From the NCBI GenBank assembly GCA_950295325.1, contig OX485809.1:9548001-9612000 (forward strand): DNA of 64,000 nucleotides, read 5' to 3'. Shown here one piece after another: positions 37,081 to 48,345 of this stretch. The notes below the pieces were generated by a model, which was not told the origin of the DNA, searched no databases, and worked only from the letters and a program-made list of their open reading frames with translations. This DNA comes from Polytrichum commune. Taxonomy: Eukaryota; Streptophyta; Polytrichopsida; Polytrichales; Polytrichaceae. Within the stretch, counting starts at the first letter, position 1. Each line of letters starts with the position of its first letter. The position numbers and the translations under genes are program-made.

Positions 37081-37480
37081 CTCTCTCAATAAATAATTAA
37101 ATTCAACCACTTGTTGAAATTTGAAAATAAAATCCCCCCTCCCACACACACACACAAGGTCAAAATCCTGGCTCTGCCCCTGGCCCTGATCACACCAAAA
37201 TTTCCGTCCACTTCTAGGTGTGAAATCATTGGGGATTATGTTGAGAAATAGATGTTGGCACGCCACTTTTCACACTACTACAGCTGGAGATGCCAACCGA
37301 TGATGTTTGAACTAGCCAGTGTGATCAACCCCGATGTGGTATGTGAAACATGTTATCTTTGTACCACTGAAACTGCTAGTGGTGGAGTCTAATGATATTG
37401 TCCATATACAGCTTTCAGATCAACAAAACACATACAAGAAGGTGTTGGTTGCATTATAGAACGTTAAATGGAGAAGTCAA

Positions 37481-37684
37481 GTGCACTTGATGGTTGGGAG
37501 CTTAACTGGGAAGGAAATAGAACTGGGCGGACATTCATGTTCATGTTTTAAATATATGAATATTGGTTTGTGTGGACACCTTTCTCAGTGTTCAGATGCA
37601 CTTGGCTATGATAGTGGTACTGATGACATGAAACTGGAAGCAACGAAGATCGAAACAGTTGGTGTGGAGTGGGAGGTCAAATGA
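37481..37684 (+). pseudogene. possible SWIM zinc-finger transposase remnant
   Basis: The 67-codon frame contains 'SCSCFKYMNIGLCGHL', which fits the SWIM pattern CxCx(n)CxH. In plants this motif is typical of MULE transposases and FAR1/FHY3-type proteins derived from them. The surrounding sequence is frameshifted, with no other part of such a protein. Probably a decayed MULE fragment. Confidence 0.35.
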
Positions 37685-38237
37685 AAAGACGTTGTTTTGA
37701 AGGAGAAGATTGGGGCAAGGATGCAACAATGTTGTAGGTGCAATCTCAGTATGATTCATTATGATCCTCAATATTTGACAAAGGATTCTATGTAGTAGTA
37801 CTCACCATTTATCATTAATCTCTTTGATTAAGTTATGAATCTCCATCTTGGATACGCTAATAAGATAACCATGTGAGAAAGGTAAGCAACAATTTTGGAA
37901 CCGTAGGGTTGTAGAGAGGTTTTCATTTGCATTGTTCTTCTTAAGGGACAACTTTGTTGATGTCCTATTCTTAGTTGTCTCGATTTGAACCCGTATGAGA
38001 GCAAGAGAAACAAAGAAGTTTGAGGAATTGAGTCCCTTGGGCATTCATAACTTAGGCATAATTTAGACAAAAGCAATATTTGCTTGACAATTGAATTTTT
38101 TTTGAAGTTTTCTCTGGCTGCCCCTCGGATGAAAGCCCTCTTCACATGTCAATCTGACCTAGAAAATGTAGTCCAATTGACTTCAAATTTTCCCCGCAAA
38201 AATATATGTTAATCTAATTCATGTCCGTATGGTTGGA

Positions 38238-39120
38238 TGCCCCCAACATCACAACACCACCACCTAGATAAACTACTCATAGCAGCCATTGTACACCAAA
38301 TATACTGGACCCCACACAAAATCCCCATACAAAAAGTACGAGCACATTCAAGAATCAGTGGAAATGAAATAGCTGACACACTAGCCAATGAAGGGACACT
38401 TAAAGAAAAATCAATTGCTACACCCCACATACACATAGCCCACCCTACCCCCTATTGGCTAGCAAGTTACCCAACAGCCACACATGACGGAGCCATCCGC
38501 AACCTCCGCACATTAATAACAAAAGACCATGAAAATTGAGAAGCTGCATCAACCAAAAATAAGGTCCCATACGTAGACAAATGGTTTTCAAACAACCAAA
38601 TAAACCAAAAACTCGCGAATCACTTTTGGAAAACGAAAATGTGCCGCATACCCAAACTACCAAACTCTTAAATTCATATATGCCCAATACATGGGCAACC
38701 ACATGAAAAATATATTCTAGCCCCTCACACATCAAAATCCCAACTGTACATTATGTTATAACAACAATAGAGACACATGGCCCCACCTATTTTCAACATG
38801 TGAAAACCCATGTATAAAAGGTCTACAAATTGCAAGACACAACAAAGCGGTACACCTCATCACCCATACATTACAAGCAAGCAAAAGACACTCGGTTATT
38901 CACACTGACAAACGTAGGCAACCATAACAATCAACCACAAGACCAAACGATTCTAGAATGGCTTCTCAAGTGCACATGCCCACAAACAAACTGCCAATGC
39001 CAAGCCAAACTAAGACCATACATACTATGCATACTTGGAGCCCCAAACCAAACACAAACACCTATATCACCCTCCCCTACACACACAATTCAACTCATTG
39101 AACTCACATATTGTTGTAAC
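38238..39120 (+). mobile_element. LINE (non-LTR retrotransposon) copy D, C-terminal part
   Basis: Decayed 3' half of a LINE ORF2. The end of an RNase H domain ('KVRAHSRISGNEIADTLANE') is followed by frameshifted linker. Next comes the C-terminal Cys cluster ('CTCPQTNCQCQAKLRP') and 'TIQLIELTYCCNE', which match LINE segments B and C at 56-59 kb. Several stop codons and frameshifts make it non-functional. The strand is rich in A and C and poor in G, like the other copies. Confidence 0.8.
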
Positions 39121-39124
39121 GAAA

Positions 39125-39440
39125 CTCTAATTCTTTGTTGGAAGTTTCTTTGGCATGAACCATCCAACCACGAGGTAAGATGAAGGACCCTTACTCTCAT
39201 GCAAGAGCCCTTTATATACCTCCCCACCATGCCCGGTTGTCTTAAGTTTAACTAAAGTAAAAAGCAAGTTCAACTATAATGAACTCTATGCTTTTACTTT
39301 AAATTCATTCTAGACTACCGTTATCTTAGTTCTAGTCAACATGTATCAATAATGGCCCATAATACACTTGTCATGACAAATTCTCCTAATAAGCCCTCAT
39401 GCACAAACACACTAAATAGGACCCACTAATTAACACCATA
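39125..39440. other. ~310-bp insertion splitting LINE copy D
   Basis: LINE homology stops near 39,118 and resumes near 39,448. The intervening sequence is compositionally different. It contains 'agccctttatatacctcccc', which resembles the TATA region of a plant LTR, so a solo-LTR fragment is one possibility. The termini are not certain. Confidence 0.4.
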
Positions 39441-39447
39441 CAAAATA

Positions 39448-39700
39448 ATGGATGGAAGACCAATCCCCTCATTATCATCACAGCTAGAGATAAGAGGAGC
39501 TATGCATGAACACTTAATAGACAAACTTGGCACACTAAAAATCCCAAAAAATAACATCAAACCCCTCATGAAAAAACATTTACCAAAATGCCATCAAGTA
39601 CCTCACATACTTAGTCCTAAACAAAAGAAAATTGGATAATAAACAAACCCCCATCCCCCCAAAGGAGGCATAACACCATATGCCGCATCATGGAATACCG
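39448..39700 (+). mobile_element. LINE copy D, extreme C-terminus
   Basis: Continues LINE copy D after the insertion. 'RGAMHEHLIDKLGTLKIPK' aligns in position with 'RATTHTPSMESIETTFKIPK' of LINE segment C (about 59,110-59,170). A frameshift follows near 39,580. Confidence 0.65.
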
Positions 39701-40600
39701 TGATCAACATAAGGCTAAAGGGCTCACAATCATTCCGGTACTTGGACACGGGCGTATGTTTCTTTTCTTTTTTCTTCTGGTTGGATGTCAAGAATACAAA
39801 CTTTGTTTTTCCTACATAATAGACATTCTCAACACTCATGCTGGAAATGCCCGAAAAAAGAATGTGAAGGCTTGAGCATTTAGGGGTTAAAGTAAAGAAA
39901 TCTTCATTTAGTTCAACACAAAAATCAAAGATAGGCTTTGTCCTTTCACCTGATTTTTCATGTGTTGTCTTTTTTTTTTTCTTTTTTTTTGGTTGAACAT
40001 GCAGTGCCTTTCTAAGTATTATGAATAACCATAGGGTAGTTCTATAGTACTTGTTAAGCTTCATATGTAGTGCACATTCACAACACACACCATTTACCCC
40101 TTTACATTTAGTTTCAATGGATAGGCTTTTGGAATGCAGATGAATGTTAGTTGATTGACAAAACATAGGATTCTTCAAGATGTAGTTGTTGATGGAGCAA
40201 GATGTATTTGACGAGCGGTTGAAAGTTTTAAAAGAGAGGTAGACTGATTATAAATTGAATGTAAAATGCTATATTACTACATTTGTTTTGTGAATGATCA
40301 CATGTGTTGTAATTTATGGCACAATTTTTTGCCATTTATATAATTAGTGAAGGGTGTTGGGTAATATCACGAAGGATGATATTTTATTTTTTCTTCAAAG
40401 TGAACATGTAGGGGGCAATTTTCATCCCCCCCTTCCCCCAAGAGACATGTCAATATTCCAATAAACAACTAACAAACGGTTCCAATATCTCAATTTAAAT
40501 TGATACATATTTGAGAAAACAAATCATAAACTCTAAATAAATTTACCAATATATTTTTTGTGCTACCTAAAACATGTATTGTCATCAATGCTTGGGTGGA
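39701..40600. other. intergenic, low complexity
   Basis: Contains T-rich runs at 39,970-39,990. The 191-codon minus-strand frame (40,178-39,603) is Lys/Ser/Phe-rich, crosses the poly-A/T run and shows no motif, so it is not called as a gene. Confidence 0.4.
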
Positions 40601-40602
40601 GC

Positions 40603-40641
40603 ATTATTATTGTTGTTAACATCATCAACAACAATAATAAT
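40603..40641. repeat. 15-bp perfect hairpin
   Basis: ATTATTATTGTTGTT (40,603-40,617) pairs exactly with AACAACAATAATAAT (40,627-40,641) across a 9-nt loop. It abuts the repeat starting at 40,648. Confidence 0.85.
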
Positions 40642-40647
40642 ACACTC

Positions 40648-40990
40648 TAACCTCCCTAATATCATGCATGTGGCACTCAAAGTGCATGTGATATTAAGGA
40701 GGTAACATAAATGTGTGATGATAGAGAATTATTGTAGCATGTGAAATTATAGAATAACACAATTTCAAATTTGCAGTATTGACAATAATCATAATGATGA
40801 CAACGTGATGCATGTGAGTGTGTGGTTTGAATTCTTTGGTGGATTACTTTAATGTCAAACCCATAATATATCGGAGGAAAATGTGGAAATAAGGAGGGAT
40901 TTTCATACTAAGAACATCCGTTTTGGTTTTGGAATATAAGAGAAGGAGTGACATTAAGGAGTGTGAAAATATGGAGGTTAGGATGTACAT
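40648..40990. mobile_element. MITE-like inverted-repeat element
   Basis: The ends are complementary: 'ctctaacctccctaatatca' at the left against 'tgacattaaggagtgtg' and 'atggaggttag' at the right. A second, tighter hairpin sits at the left end: 'cctccctaatatcatgcatg' pairs with 'catgtgatattaaggagg' (about 40,655-40,708). The right part matches 32,801-33,020 in inverse orientation. Size is about 340 bp, with no coding. Confidence 0.6.
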
Positions 40991-41690
40991 AGTTTCATCT
41001 CGATCATCGGCCGCCTTCATATTGTTTTAGGAACTTCCATTCCATGAGAAGCCAATGGTACTACACTAATTACTGAGGGTGACTTTAATTTAAGTCACAC
41101 AAACAATCTAGCCAAATCTCAAAGTTACCAAAGCTTGAAGTTGCTACTAAGTGACACATAATTATAGTAAATTCTATGCTCATTTACCATAGATTTCAAG
41201 AAAATTAATGTATGCTTGTGATTAGTGCATGCCACGTACTTGTTAGTGAATAATGTCAAGTGCCAAGACGAACAATGCCTCCTAGACTATAAGGGGCATT
41301 AATTCACAACGTAAAGGAATTTAGTATCACCTTCGCTAATTTCCCACACTTGCTAATTGGTATATTTGGTGTAGTAAGGGTGACTTTCCATGTAGGTTGC
41401 TCGCCCACTAGTTTCTAGATAATAGTGCTCTCATGTAGTTAAGCACAAGCCACATTTTGGGAGTCTACTAGAATGTGGGGGGTTGTGGACACGGACCACT
41501 AGACTTCTATGTGTCCACTAAAGAATGCTTAAGCCACAAGAGCTGGTCACCAAAGGATTAAGACATGTTGAAGACTTGAGGAAGCCAATGTTGGTCTAGA
41601 ACTCCATCATTGATAAATGAGAGGAGGAGGTTAGTAGGTGGACCCATATTTGAGAAGATGGGAGTAACTATTTGACACATGCGAACCCTA
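40991..41690. other. intergenic, nothing recognised
   Basis: No open frame, terminal repeat or RNA gene was seen. Confidence 0.4.
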
Positions 41691-42210
41691 CCTTATGCCC
41701 CTTTCCCACTTGACTTTAGCTAAGCCTAAAAGTTGGTTCTAAAAACACGGCCTTTACACCATCAACATTATCTAGTCCTAAGCCTAGTTGGTGAATGATG
41801 TGGCATGGTTTAGAACTGAAGGTTTTAAGTCTCAAGCACTGACCCTCCCATTGGTACCTAGACATGAGGCAAGAATGTAGGACCCTCAAAAGTGTCGCCT
41901 CCCACCCTTGGGATTGGTTGCTTTTGGTCTTAGCTACGAGGGCACAAGGAGCTCCATTAACAAAAACTGATGGTAAGATAGATGAGTAGTAAGGCAATTG
42001 GGGATGGGACAAAAACCATCAAACATGTCATTGCTTGGTAGACAAAACATAGAACATGTGTGAAAACTACTTAACTAAAACCTACTCGAAAATCTCCGGA
42101 GCAAGTTCTTGTAGATGCATTGGGATAGCCGGATGCCTCCGCTATAACCGAGAGAGCTTTACCCAGTTTTTAAGAAAGACTTTGGTTATTTGATAAAGTC
42201 AGATAGGAAG

Positions 42211-44918
42211 GGCAGACGCTAAAGAAACCCCAACGAGCTCTGTTCGGCGTGACAGATGCTGGTAGGGCCCACCACCGTCTCTGCTCCTTGAAACTTTTTG
42301 CGTCCCTGCCCACGCAGTTCGGGCAACGCTGCCCGACATCTCTTCCCAAATGCTTGTCTTCCTTGATGTCTGCCACTTCAATAAAATAGCAATTGCCTTT
42401 TAGCAAAAAAAACTCAATACCATGGTGTTGTCCTTCACTATAATTGTCCTTCAGTAGGATTGAAGGCCGCTTCTCCATATAACCCATATTGAATGCACTT
42501 CATCTTCAAGGTCCAAAATCCAATATATATGTTCACTTCCAGTGAATAAATAAGCAATTGATTGGGATTTCATTTTCAAGGTGAAACCGACAATAAAACA
42601 TGTAATTAACTTGGAAGTCAAAAACATTACAAAAGCCTCATTAACATTGAGGCAATATCTATTGAGACTTACCATTGAAAGGGACATTGTCATTATAAAA
42701 TGAAACTAAAATTAACGTTCATATTTTTAGTATGTTTATTTTATAATAATCTAATTAATGCCTTTTATTTCCGCAAGTATTTCTACACATTGTCCTTTGG
42801 GACCGATTGTCCTTTATCACTCTTGTCCTTCACTGCAATTGTCCTTCAGGACTCAGTTTTGTCCTTCATGTGTGTTGTCCTTCATAGTAGGATTCAAGGC
42901 TGCTTCTCCATATAACCCATATTAATTGCACTTCATTTTCAAGGTCCAAATTTGAATATATATATATTCACTTCCATTGAATAAATAAACAATTGATTGG
43001 GACTTCCTTTTGCGAAGTTAAACCGTCAATAAAACATGTAATTAAATTGGAAATTAAACATTTCAAAAGTCTCATTAGCACCAAGGTTGTATTTATTGTG
43101 ATTTATTATTGAAAATTGTTTTATCATTCTAAAATGGAATTAAAATTAATGTTTATTTTTTAATGTGTTTAATTTAGTTAATACTTTTTACTTTCACACA
43201 AATATTCATACCGTACTATCAATGTGTATGAATATTTTTATGTATCCTAATTAATTATACAATACATATTTGAATTAATTTTAATGATAGAATTTTTCTT
43301 CATTACTTTTCTTTTTCAATTGTTTTAAGCAAGTTTGTCCTTCCGTTAGTTTCATAGGAGTTTGTCCTTCAATTAGCTTTATTAAAGGTTTATTCATTTG
43401 TTAATTTTATTAGAAGTTTGTCATTTAACTAGTTTCCATTAAATGTTTGTCTTTCAGTTAGTTTCATTGAAAGGTTGTCATTCAATTAGTTTCATTAAAG
43501 ATTTATCCTTCAATTAGTTTCACTAGAAATTTGTCTTTCAATTAGTTTTATTGAAGATTTGTTTTTTATTTAGTTTCATTAGAAGTTTCTCCTTTAGTTA
43601 GTTTAATTTATGGGTTGTCCTTCACTTAGTTTCATTAAAGGTTTGTCTTTTAATTAGTTTCATTGGAATTTTGTCCTTCATTTAGTTTCATTAAAGTTTT
43701 GTCCTTCAGTTAATTTCATGAAGCTTCGTCCTTCACTTAAAATTATTATAAGTTAGATTCTTAAATTAGTTTCATTAAGCTTTGTCATTCAGTTAGTTTC
43801 ATTAAAAGTTAATTTCTTGAATTAGTTTCATTATGCTTTGTTTTTCACTTAGTTTTATTATAAGTTTGTTTTTTGAATTAGTCTCATTAAAATTTGTCTT
43901 TTAGTTCGTTTCATTATAAGTTTGTCCTTCAGTTAATTTCATTTATGATTTGTCCTTCTGTTAGTTTCATTATAATTTTATTTCTTAAATTGCTTTTATT
44001 AAAGTTTTGTCCTTTAATTAATTTTATTAAAAATTTGTTCTTCATTTAGTTTCATTAACAATATGTTATTCATTTAGTTTCAGCTTAAGTGGGATTAACT
44101 TGACGGTTTAACTTTGCAAAAGGAAGTCCCAATCAATTGTTTATTTATTCAATGGAAGTGAATATATATATATTCAAATTTGGACCTTGAAAATGAAGTG
44201 CAATTAATATGGGTTATATGGAGAAGCAGCCTTGAATCCTACTATGAAGGACAACACACATGAAGGACAAAACTGAGTCCTGAAGGACAATTGCAGTGAA
44301 GGACAAGAGTGATAAAGGACAATCGGTCCCAAAGGACAATGTGTAGAAATACTTGCGGAAATAAAAGGCATTAATTAGATTATTATAAAATAAACATACT
44401 AAAAATATGAACGTTAATTTTAGTTTCATTTTATAATGACAATGTCCCTTTCAATGGTAAGTCTCAATAGATATTGCCTCAATGTTAATGAGGCTTTTGT
44501 AATGTTTTTGACTTCCAAGTTAATTACATGTTTTATTGTCGGTTTCACCTTGAAAATGAAATCCCAATCAATTGCTTATTTATTCACTGGAAGTGAACAT
44601 ATATATTGGATTTTGGACCTTGAAGATGAAGTGCATTCAATATGGGTTATATGGAGAAGCGGCCTTCAATCCTACTGAAGGACAATTATAGTGAAGGACA
44701 ACACCATGGTATTGAGTTTTTTTTGCTAAAAGGCAATTGCTATTTTATTGAAGTGGCAGACATCAAGGAAGACAAGCATTTGGGAAGAGATGTCGGGCAG
44801 CGTTGCCCGAACTGCGTGGGCAGGGACGCAAAAAGTTTCAGGGAGCAGAGACGGTGGTGGGCCCCACCAGCGTCTGTCACGCCGGACAGAGCTCGTTGGG
44901 GTCTCTTTAGCGTCTGCC
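42211..44918. mobile_element. fold-back element with 816-bp near-identical arms (MULE-like)
   Basis: The left arm 42,213-43,028 and right arm 44,101-44,916 are reverse complements of exactly equal length, with only a handful of mismatches by eye, mostly near the outer ends. The terminal GG/CC extend the match to 42,211 and 44,918. It is flanked by a 9-bp near-perfect target duplication, GATAGGAAG (42,202-42,210) and GGTAGGAAG (44,919-44,927). Nine-bp duplications with long inverted repeats are typical of Mutator-like elements. The 1,072-bp loop holds a minisatellite. Each arm contains 1.3 copies of an internal ~433-bp direct repeat (starting at 42,455 and 42,888). There is no transposase; mirrored 71- and 80-codon frames in the arms are artefacts. 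Confidence 0.9.
43325..44080. repeat. degenerate ~28-bp minisatellite in the fold-back loop
   Basis: About 25 or more imperfect units of the form 'gtttgtccttcaattagttt' plus 'cattaaa'. The period is about 27-29 bp by eye. The core 'tgtccttca' also occurs several times in both arms of the fold-back element, for example at 42,430-42,455 and 42,800-42,885. Confidence 0.9.
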
Positions 44919-44935
44919 GGTAGGAAGGGGCATTA

Positions 44936-45964
44936 TTACCAATATCCTTCTATATTTGGGCGGGTGTGTCCTCATTCACACTAGAATCTGGTGGGTGAGC
45001 GGCTTACGTGGAAACACACCCTAAGTTAGTCAGAGTCACCTCCCACCACGAAGGTTAGCCTTCGCAACGCCGAAGACGACCGGAAGCTCGAGCTTACCAA
45101 AGTTAAGTTATTCCATCGCGTTGGACCTTCTCTTCTCCTTTCTATTTGTTCTTTTCAATGAACGACGCATCTCAAAATCTTTCGTCCATTCGACCATTCA
45201 CTACACCACTGCTGCACTGATTGAAGTTATCGTCTCAAATTTGCGGCGACTGAGACATTATACTTTCTCGCAAGACCATCTATCGCCTGTGATCAGGTTA
45301 GGGTTTCCACACTTCCACCTCTGGTTATACGACATTGGGTGAACATCTTGCATTTTCTTGATTTTGTGGATTGTGATTGTGAATCTGTTTTTTGGTGTGC
45401 TGCTAGAGTGTAGAGCCCGAGTGTGGAATTGGGAGGTCTTTGTGATTGCCTGATCTTGTATTTGTTTTTGTTCATCTGGTTGTGAGTCGTCTGATCTGGT
45501 TAGGGTTGTGGCACTTGGTCATGTGATTGTCGCTTTGGTCGGTGTTTGCTTGTATCTTTGCATTCAGAGATGTTTCTCAAGTCTTTGGATGGAGCTTACT
45601 GTTCGTTTGCATCCACTTTCCGCGTTTAATTGCGGATACGGCGATGTGCCGATGTTTGGGAACCTTCGCTGAAAATTTTCCAACATAATATGCACTTTTC
45701 ATCCGTAATGAATGTTTCTTATGTGGATACGGCAACAGGTGGGCTTGCTCTTAGTGTGGCATGGAATTTTCAATTGGTCGATGCTATTATTCGTTTGTGT
45801 GAAGGTGGTTGTGATTCTTCAGTTTTTGGGGGTAGGCATTGAGTCCTGTTGTTAAATTCTGGTGCGAATTGGAGGAGGGAGAAATTTGAATGGCACAATT
45901 GTTCATGCGAAGGTTTTGAAACTCAAGATTGGATTGGATTGGATTTGGATTCATCGTCTGAGAC
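44936..45964 (+). promoter_or_regulatory. probable promoter and 5' leader of the LITAF-domain gene
   Basis: Non-repetitive sequence between the MITE and the LITAF start codon. Pyrimidine-rich stretches near 45,128-45,150 and a possible donor 'atcag|gttagg' at about 45,295 suggest a transcribed leader with a 5'-UTR intron. The transcription start cannot be fixed. Confidence 0.35.
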
Positions 45965-46993
45965 ATGGAAAAAAAATTTGAGGACAAAAATGGTGTGTAT
46001 GCGGGGCAACAAAATGCGGCTTCAAATGATCCGCAATTAGGAATCCCTTACGCCTATCCACCTGCTCAGGGGCAAGCAGTTGGGTACCCATATGAGCATC
46101 CTGTCACTGTTGCTCCTCCTCAACAACAGCCTCCACAATATTATATGCAGCCGAACCCTTACACCGCAGGCATAACTCCTCCAAATGCCATTTACGGGCC
46201 TCCTCCTCCTGGAGTTGGGTTGCAGGAAACGTTCTTTGGAGATACGCCAGCACCATTTGAGTGTCCTCACTGCGGCAAACCTGGAATTACAAATGTCAAG
46301 TACGTCTGAGAAACAGTCAAATGCTTTTTACAGTCAAGTGTCTGTGGTGGAGTCTGTGATAGTGCCTGGAATTTGTGTTAGTAAAGTGAGCGTTAATGGC
46401 CCATTCTGTTCTGGTGCAATGCTGTCAGACAATCGTCTCACGCCCCTGGCCCATTTAGCTTGCACTTAGGTTTTTTGCAAGAAATTGTTTTGCTCAACCC
46501 AGTAGAGGTGCACACATCTATGTTCTGGCTCCTCTGCTCCTGTCAAATATTGCAGGCATCATGATAAACGTTGTCGTGGAAGAAGAGATGCACTTCGCTA
46601 AGTTGCCCTTTTTGCTCAAATGCAGGTCGTCACCTGGTCTTGCTGCGTGGATAGCATGCTGCATGACTATCTTTGGCGTTTGCTTTCTAAGCCGATCCTG
46701 TGATTGCTTGTGGAACAAACAACATTACTGTGGAAACTGTGGACAACAGGTAAACGCTTTGTCCCGGTCTTGTTACCCTCTCTGTAGAGATGATATGCAG
46801 AGTTGCTATCTATATTTCTTGTTAATATAAGATTGGTCACCTTCCAGGTTGGTTAAGGGCATTTTTGCAGTGCGTGACACACATAACGGGTTTCAACTCC
46901 TTTTTGCAGGTTGCAGAGCACAAAAAGGCAGATCCATGCATCATCATGGATCCTCCACATTGGACTGATCTCAGTTATGCTGTGCCAGCTTAA
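45965..46993 (+). CDS. LITAF-domain membrane-associated protein
   Basis: Small protein with a LITAF (lipopolysaccharide-induced TNF factor-like) zinc-binding domain that inserts into membranes as a monotopic hydrophobic loop. In plants the best-known relative is the cell-death regulator GILP; in animals LITAF acts at late endosomes. Three exons (45965-46299, 46626-46749, 46910-46993) give 180 residues. The N-terminus (~1-95) is Pro/Gln/Tyr-rich and probably disordered. The first zinc knuckle is CPHC (100-103). A hydrophobic segment GLAAWIACCMTIFGVCFL follows at about 116-133, then the second knuckle HYCGNC (145-150). The C-terminal tail is short. Exon junctions keep phase (AA|G giving Lys; CAG|GTT). 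The domain is complete, with both Cys pairs present. Specific function is inferred only from the domain. Confidence 0.85.
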
Positions 46994-47660
46994 CCAGAGG
47001 GATTCTTTTGTGGGCATTTCTTCCTGCTCAATGCTCGTATGGCGTACATCCTTGTCTCAATAGAGCAAAGTTCTTGTAAGGCCTTGGAGGATTCTGTTGA
47101 ATTTTACTGTCTTTCATTTCTATGAATCTTTCAAGACCAGCTGTCACCAATAACTCTCAAGCTACTCAATGCAGACTGTACCATATCTATATCATGACTC
47201 ATTTGTGTGTCAGATTTTATTTTTTTTAAAGAAAGTAAATAAAGGTTGTTGATGTGAGTCACACGGGACCATTTCCAGACATTTTTCAAGCCCGATCTTT
47301 CATGTATAACAAGTGGATGATGCCATGTTTAGCTTTAAAGCATGCCTTATCGATATAGTTTTGACTTGGGTAACTACTGATTGGAACACCTTAACAAAAC
47401 TTTCAGAAGTGACTAGGTTTGAAAACTGCCAACATACCTTCAAATAAACCTTCTAAAGCGAGGAGGCCATGATCTCAATGTTGGCACCCAACTTATTTTC
47501 GTATAAAGTGTTTTGGCCCAGGGCTAGACATGCCCCCTAACATGTAGATGCAGCCGAAAATGGGTGTCATGTCAAAAACTATCAAACATGCCTGAAGAAT
47601 TATGTTATCATTTACCCATAGACTTATTTTGAGGTCAAATGGGGGTTGGCGAACTCCCCT
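46994..47660. other. 3' flank of the LITAF gene
   Basis: Presumed 3' UTR and intergenic DNA; an AATAAA-like signal occurs near 47,236. Nothing else was recognised. Confidence 0.4.
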
Positions 47661-47664
47661 TGTG

Positions 47665-48345
47665 CTAAGGTAGATAAGGCTATTTTGGTTAACTTTCTTA
47701 ATCGGACACCTATTTTTGTCTCTTAATCGGTGGTACAATCGCTTTAATATTGTGGGTGAGTAACACGTGGTGATTTAGCTCCTGCCTTCATGATATTTGA
47801 GTTAGTCACCTTTGCAAAAGTCAAACTACACTCACCATCCTCCATAATGAGGAGTGCTATTCATTGAGTTATGGCACACTTGATTTTTGTGCCTAAGGTG
47901 GGCAAATTTGGAGGTGGCATGTAGCTTTGAAGTGCCGACCAACTTGTATCGTGGGTATTTTTAAATGAAAAAACAATTTGGCAATATTTTATCTTACATG
48001 TGACCACTTTAGAGACATGACACAACCAATATTGGCATTTAACTTGGTTTTCATTGCCAAATGACCCATATAGAATATGCTAATGATGCTATCCACTTAC
48101 ACAACATTGAACAATAAAAGAGGGGGGCATTGAAAGAGTAGCCCCGCTTGTAACACCACATTGAAAAGTAGAGAATCTTTGATTCCAGAACGTATATCAA
48201 CACTTTTCTCAACTCCAATTTCAACGATTTCAAATTCTTTGGTTCTAGTTTTCACTTGCTAACATGCTCAAGCTTCTATTGCTCGGATCCATTAGCTAGA
48301 TGATTCCACAAAGCTAGAAGTGTCCATATTAGCCTCATCTACCCT
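47665..48345 (+). repeat. dispersed ~650-bp repeat, copy 2
   Basis: Homologous to 35,375-36,025 (see that entry). This copy has a short insertion 'gaggggggcattgaaagagt' near 48,120, which partly repeats 'aaagag', and small substitutions throughout. Confidence 0.8.

Larger units (their letters stand above)
41696..44932. mobile_element. TTA-flanked MITE (PIF/Harbinger type), split by a nested insertion
   Basis: The left terminus TGCCCCTTTCCCACTTGAC starts at 41,696. The right terminus is interrupted: '..aaagtcagataggaag' ends at 42,210 and the final 'gggca' lies at 44,928-44,932, beyond the fold-back element. TTA flanks both outer ends (41,693-41,695 and 44,933-44,935). The interior (41,700-42,180) is an inverted copy of the related element at 61,259-61,789. 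Without the insertion the element is about 520 bp and non-coding. Confidence 0.85.

Noticed and set aside
39603-40178. 191-codon minus-strand frame
   Set aside because: Crosses a homopolymer tract, overlaps the LINE end and has low-complexity Lys runs; no motif.
41716-42012. 98-codon minus-strand frame with a counterpart at 61,462-61,650
   Set aside because: Both lie in MITE interiors and diverge with frameshifts; similarity is explained by the repeat, not by coding selection.
43325-44080. CRISPR-like repeat array
   Set aside because: Contiguous degenerate minisatellite without unique spacers, in eukaryotic nuclear DNA.
42451-44678. Mirrored 71- and 80-codon frames as conserved genes
   Set aside because: Their identity follows from the inverted-repeat arms; no codon bias or domain.
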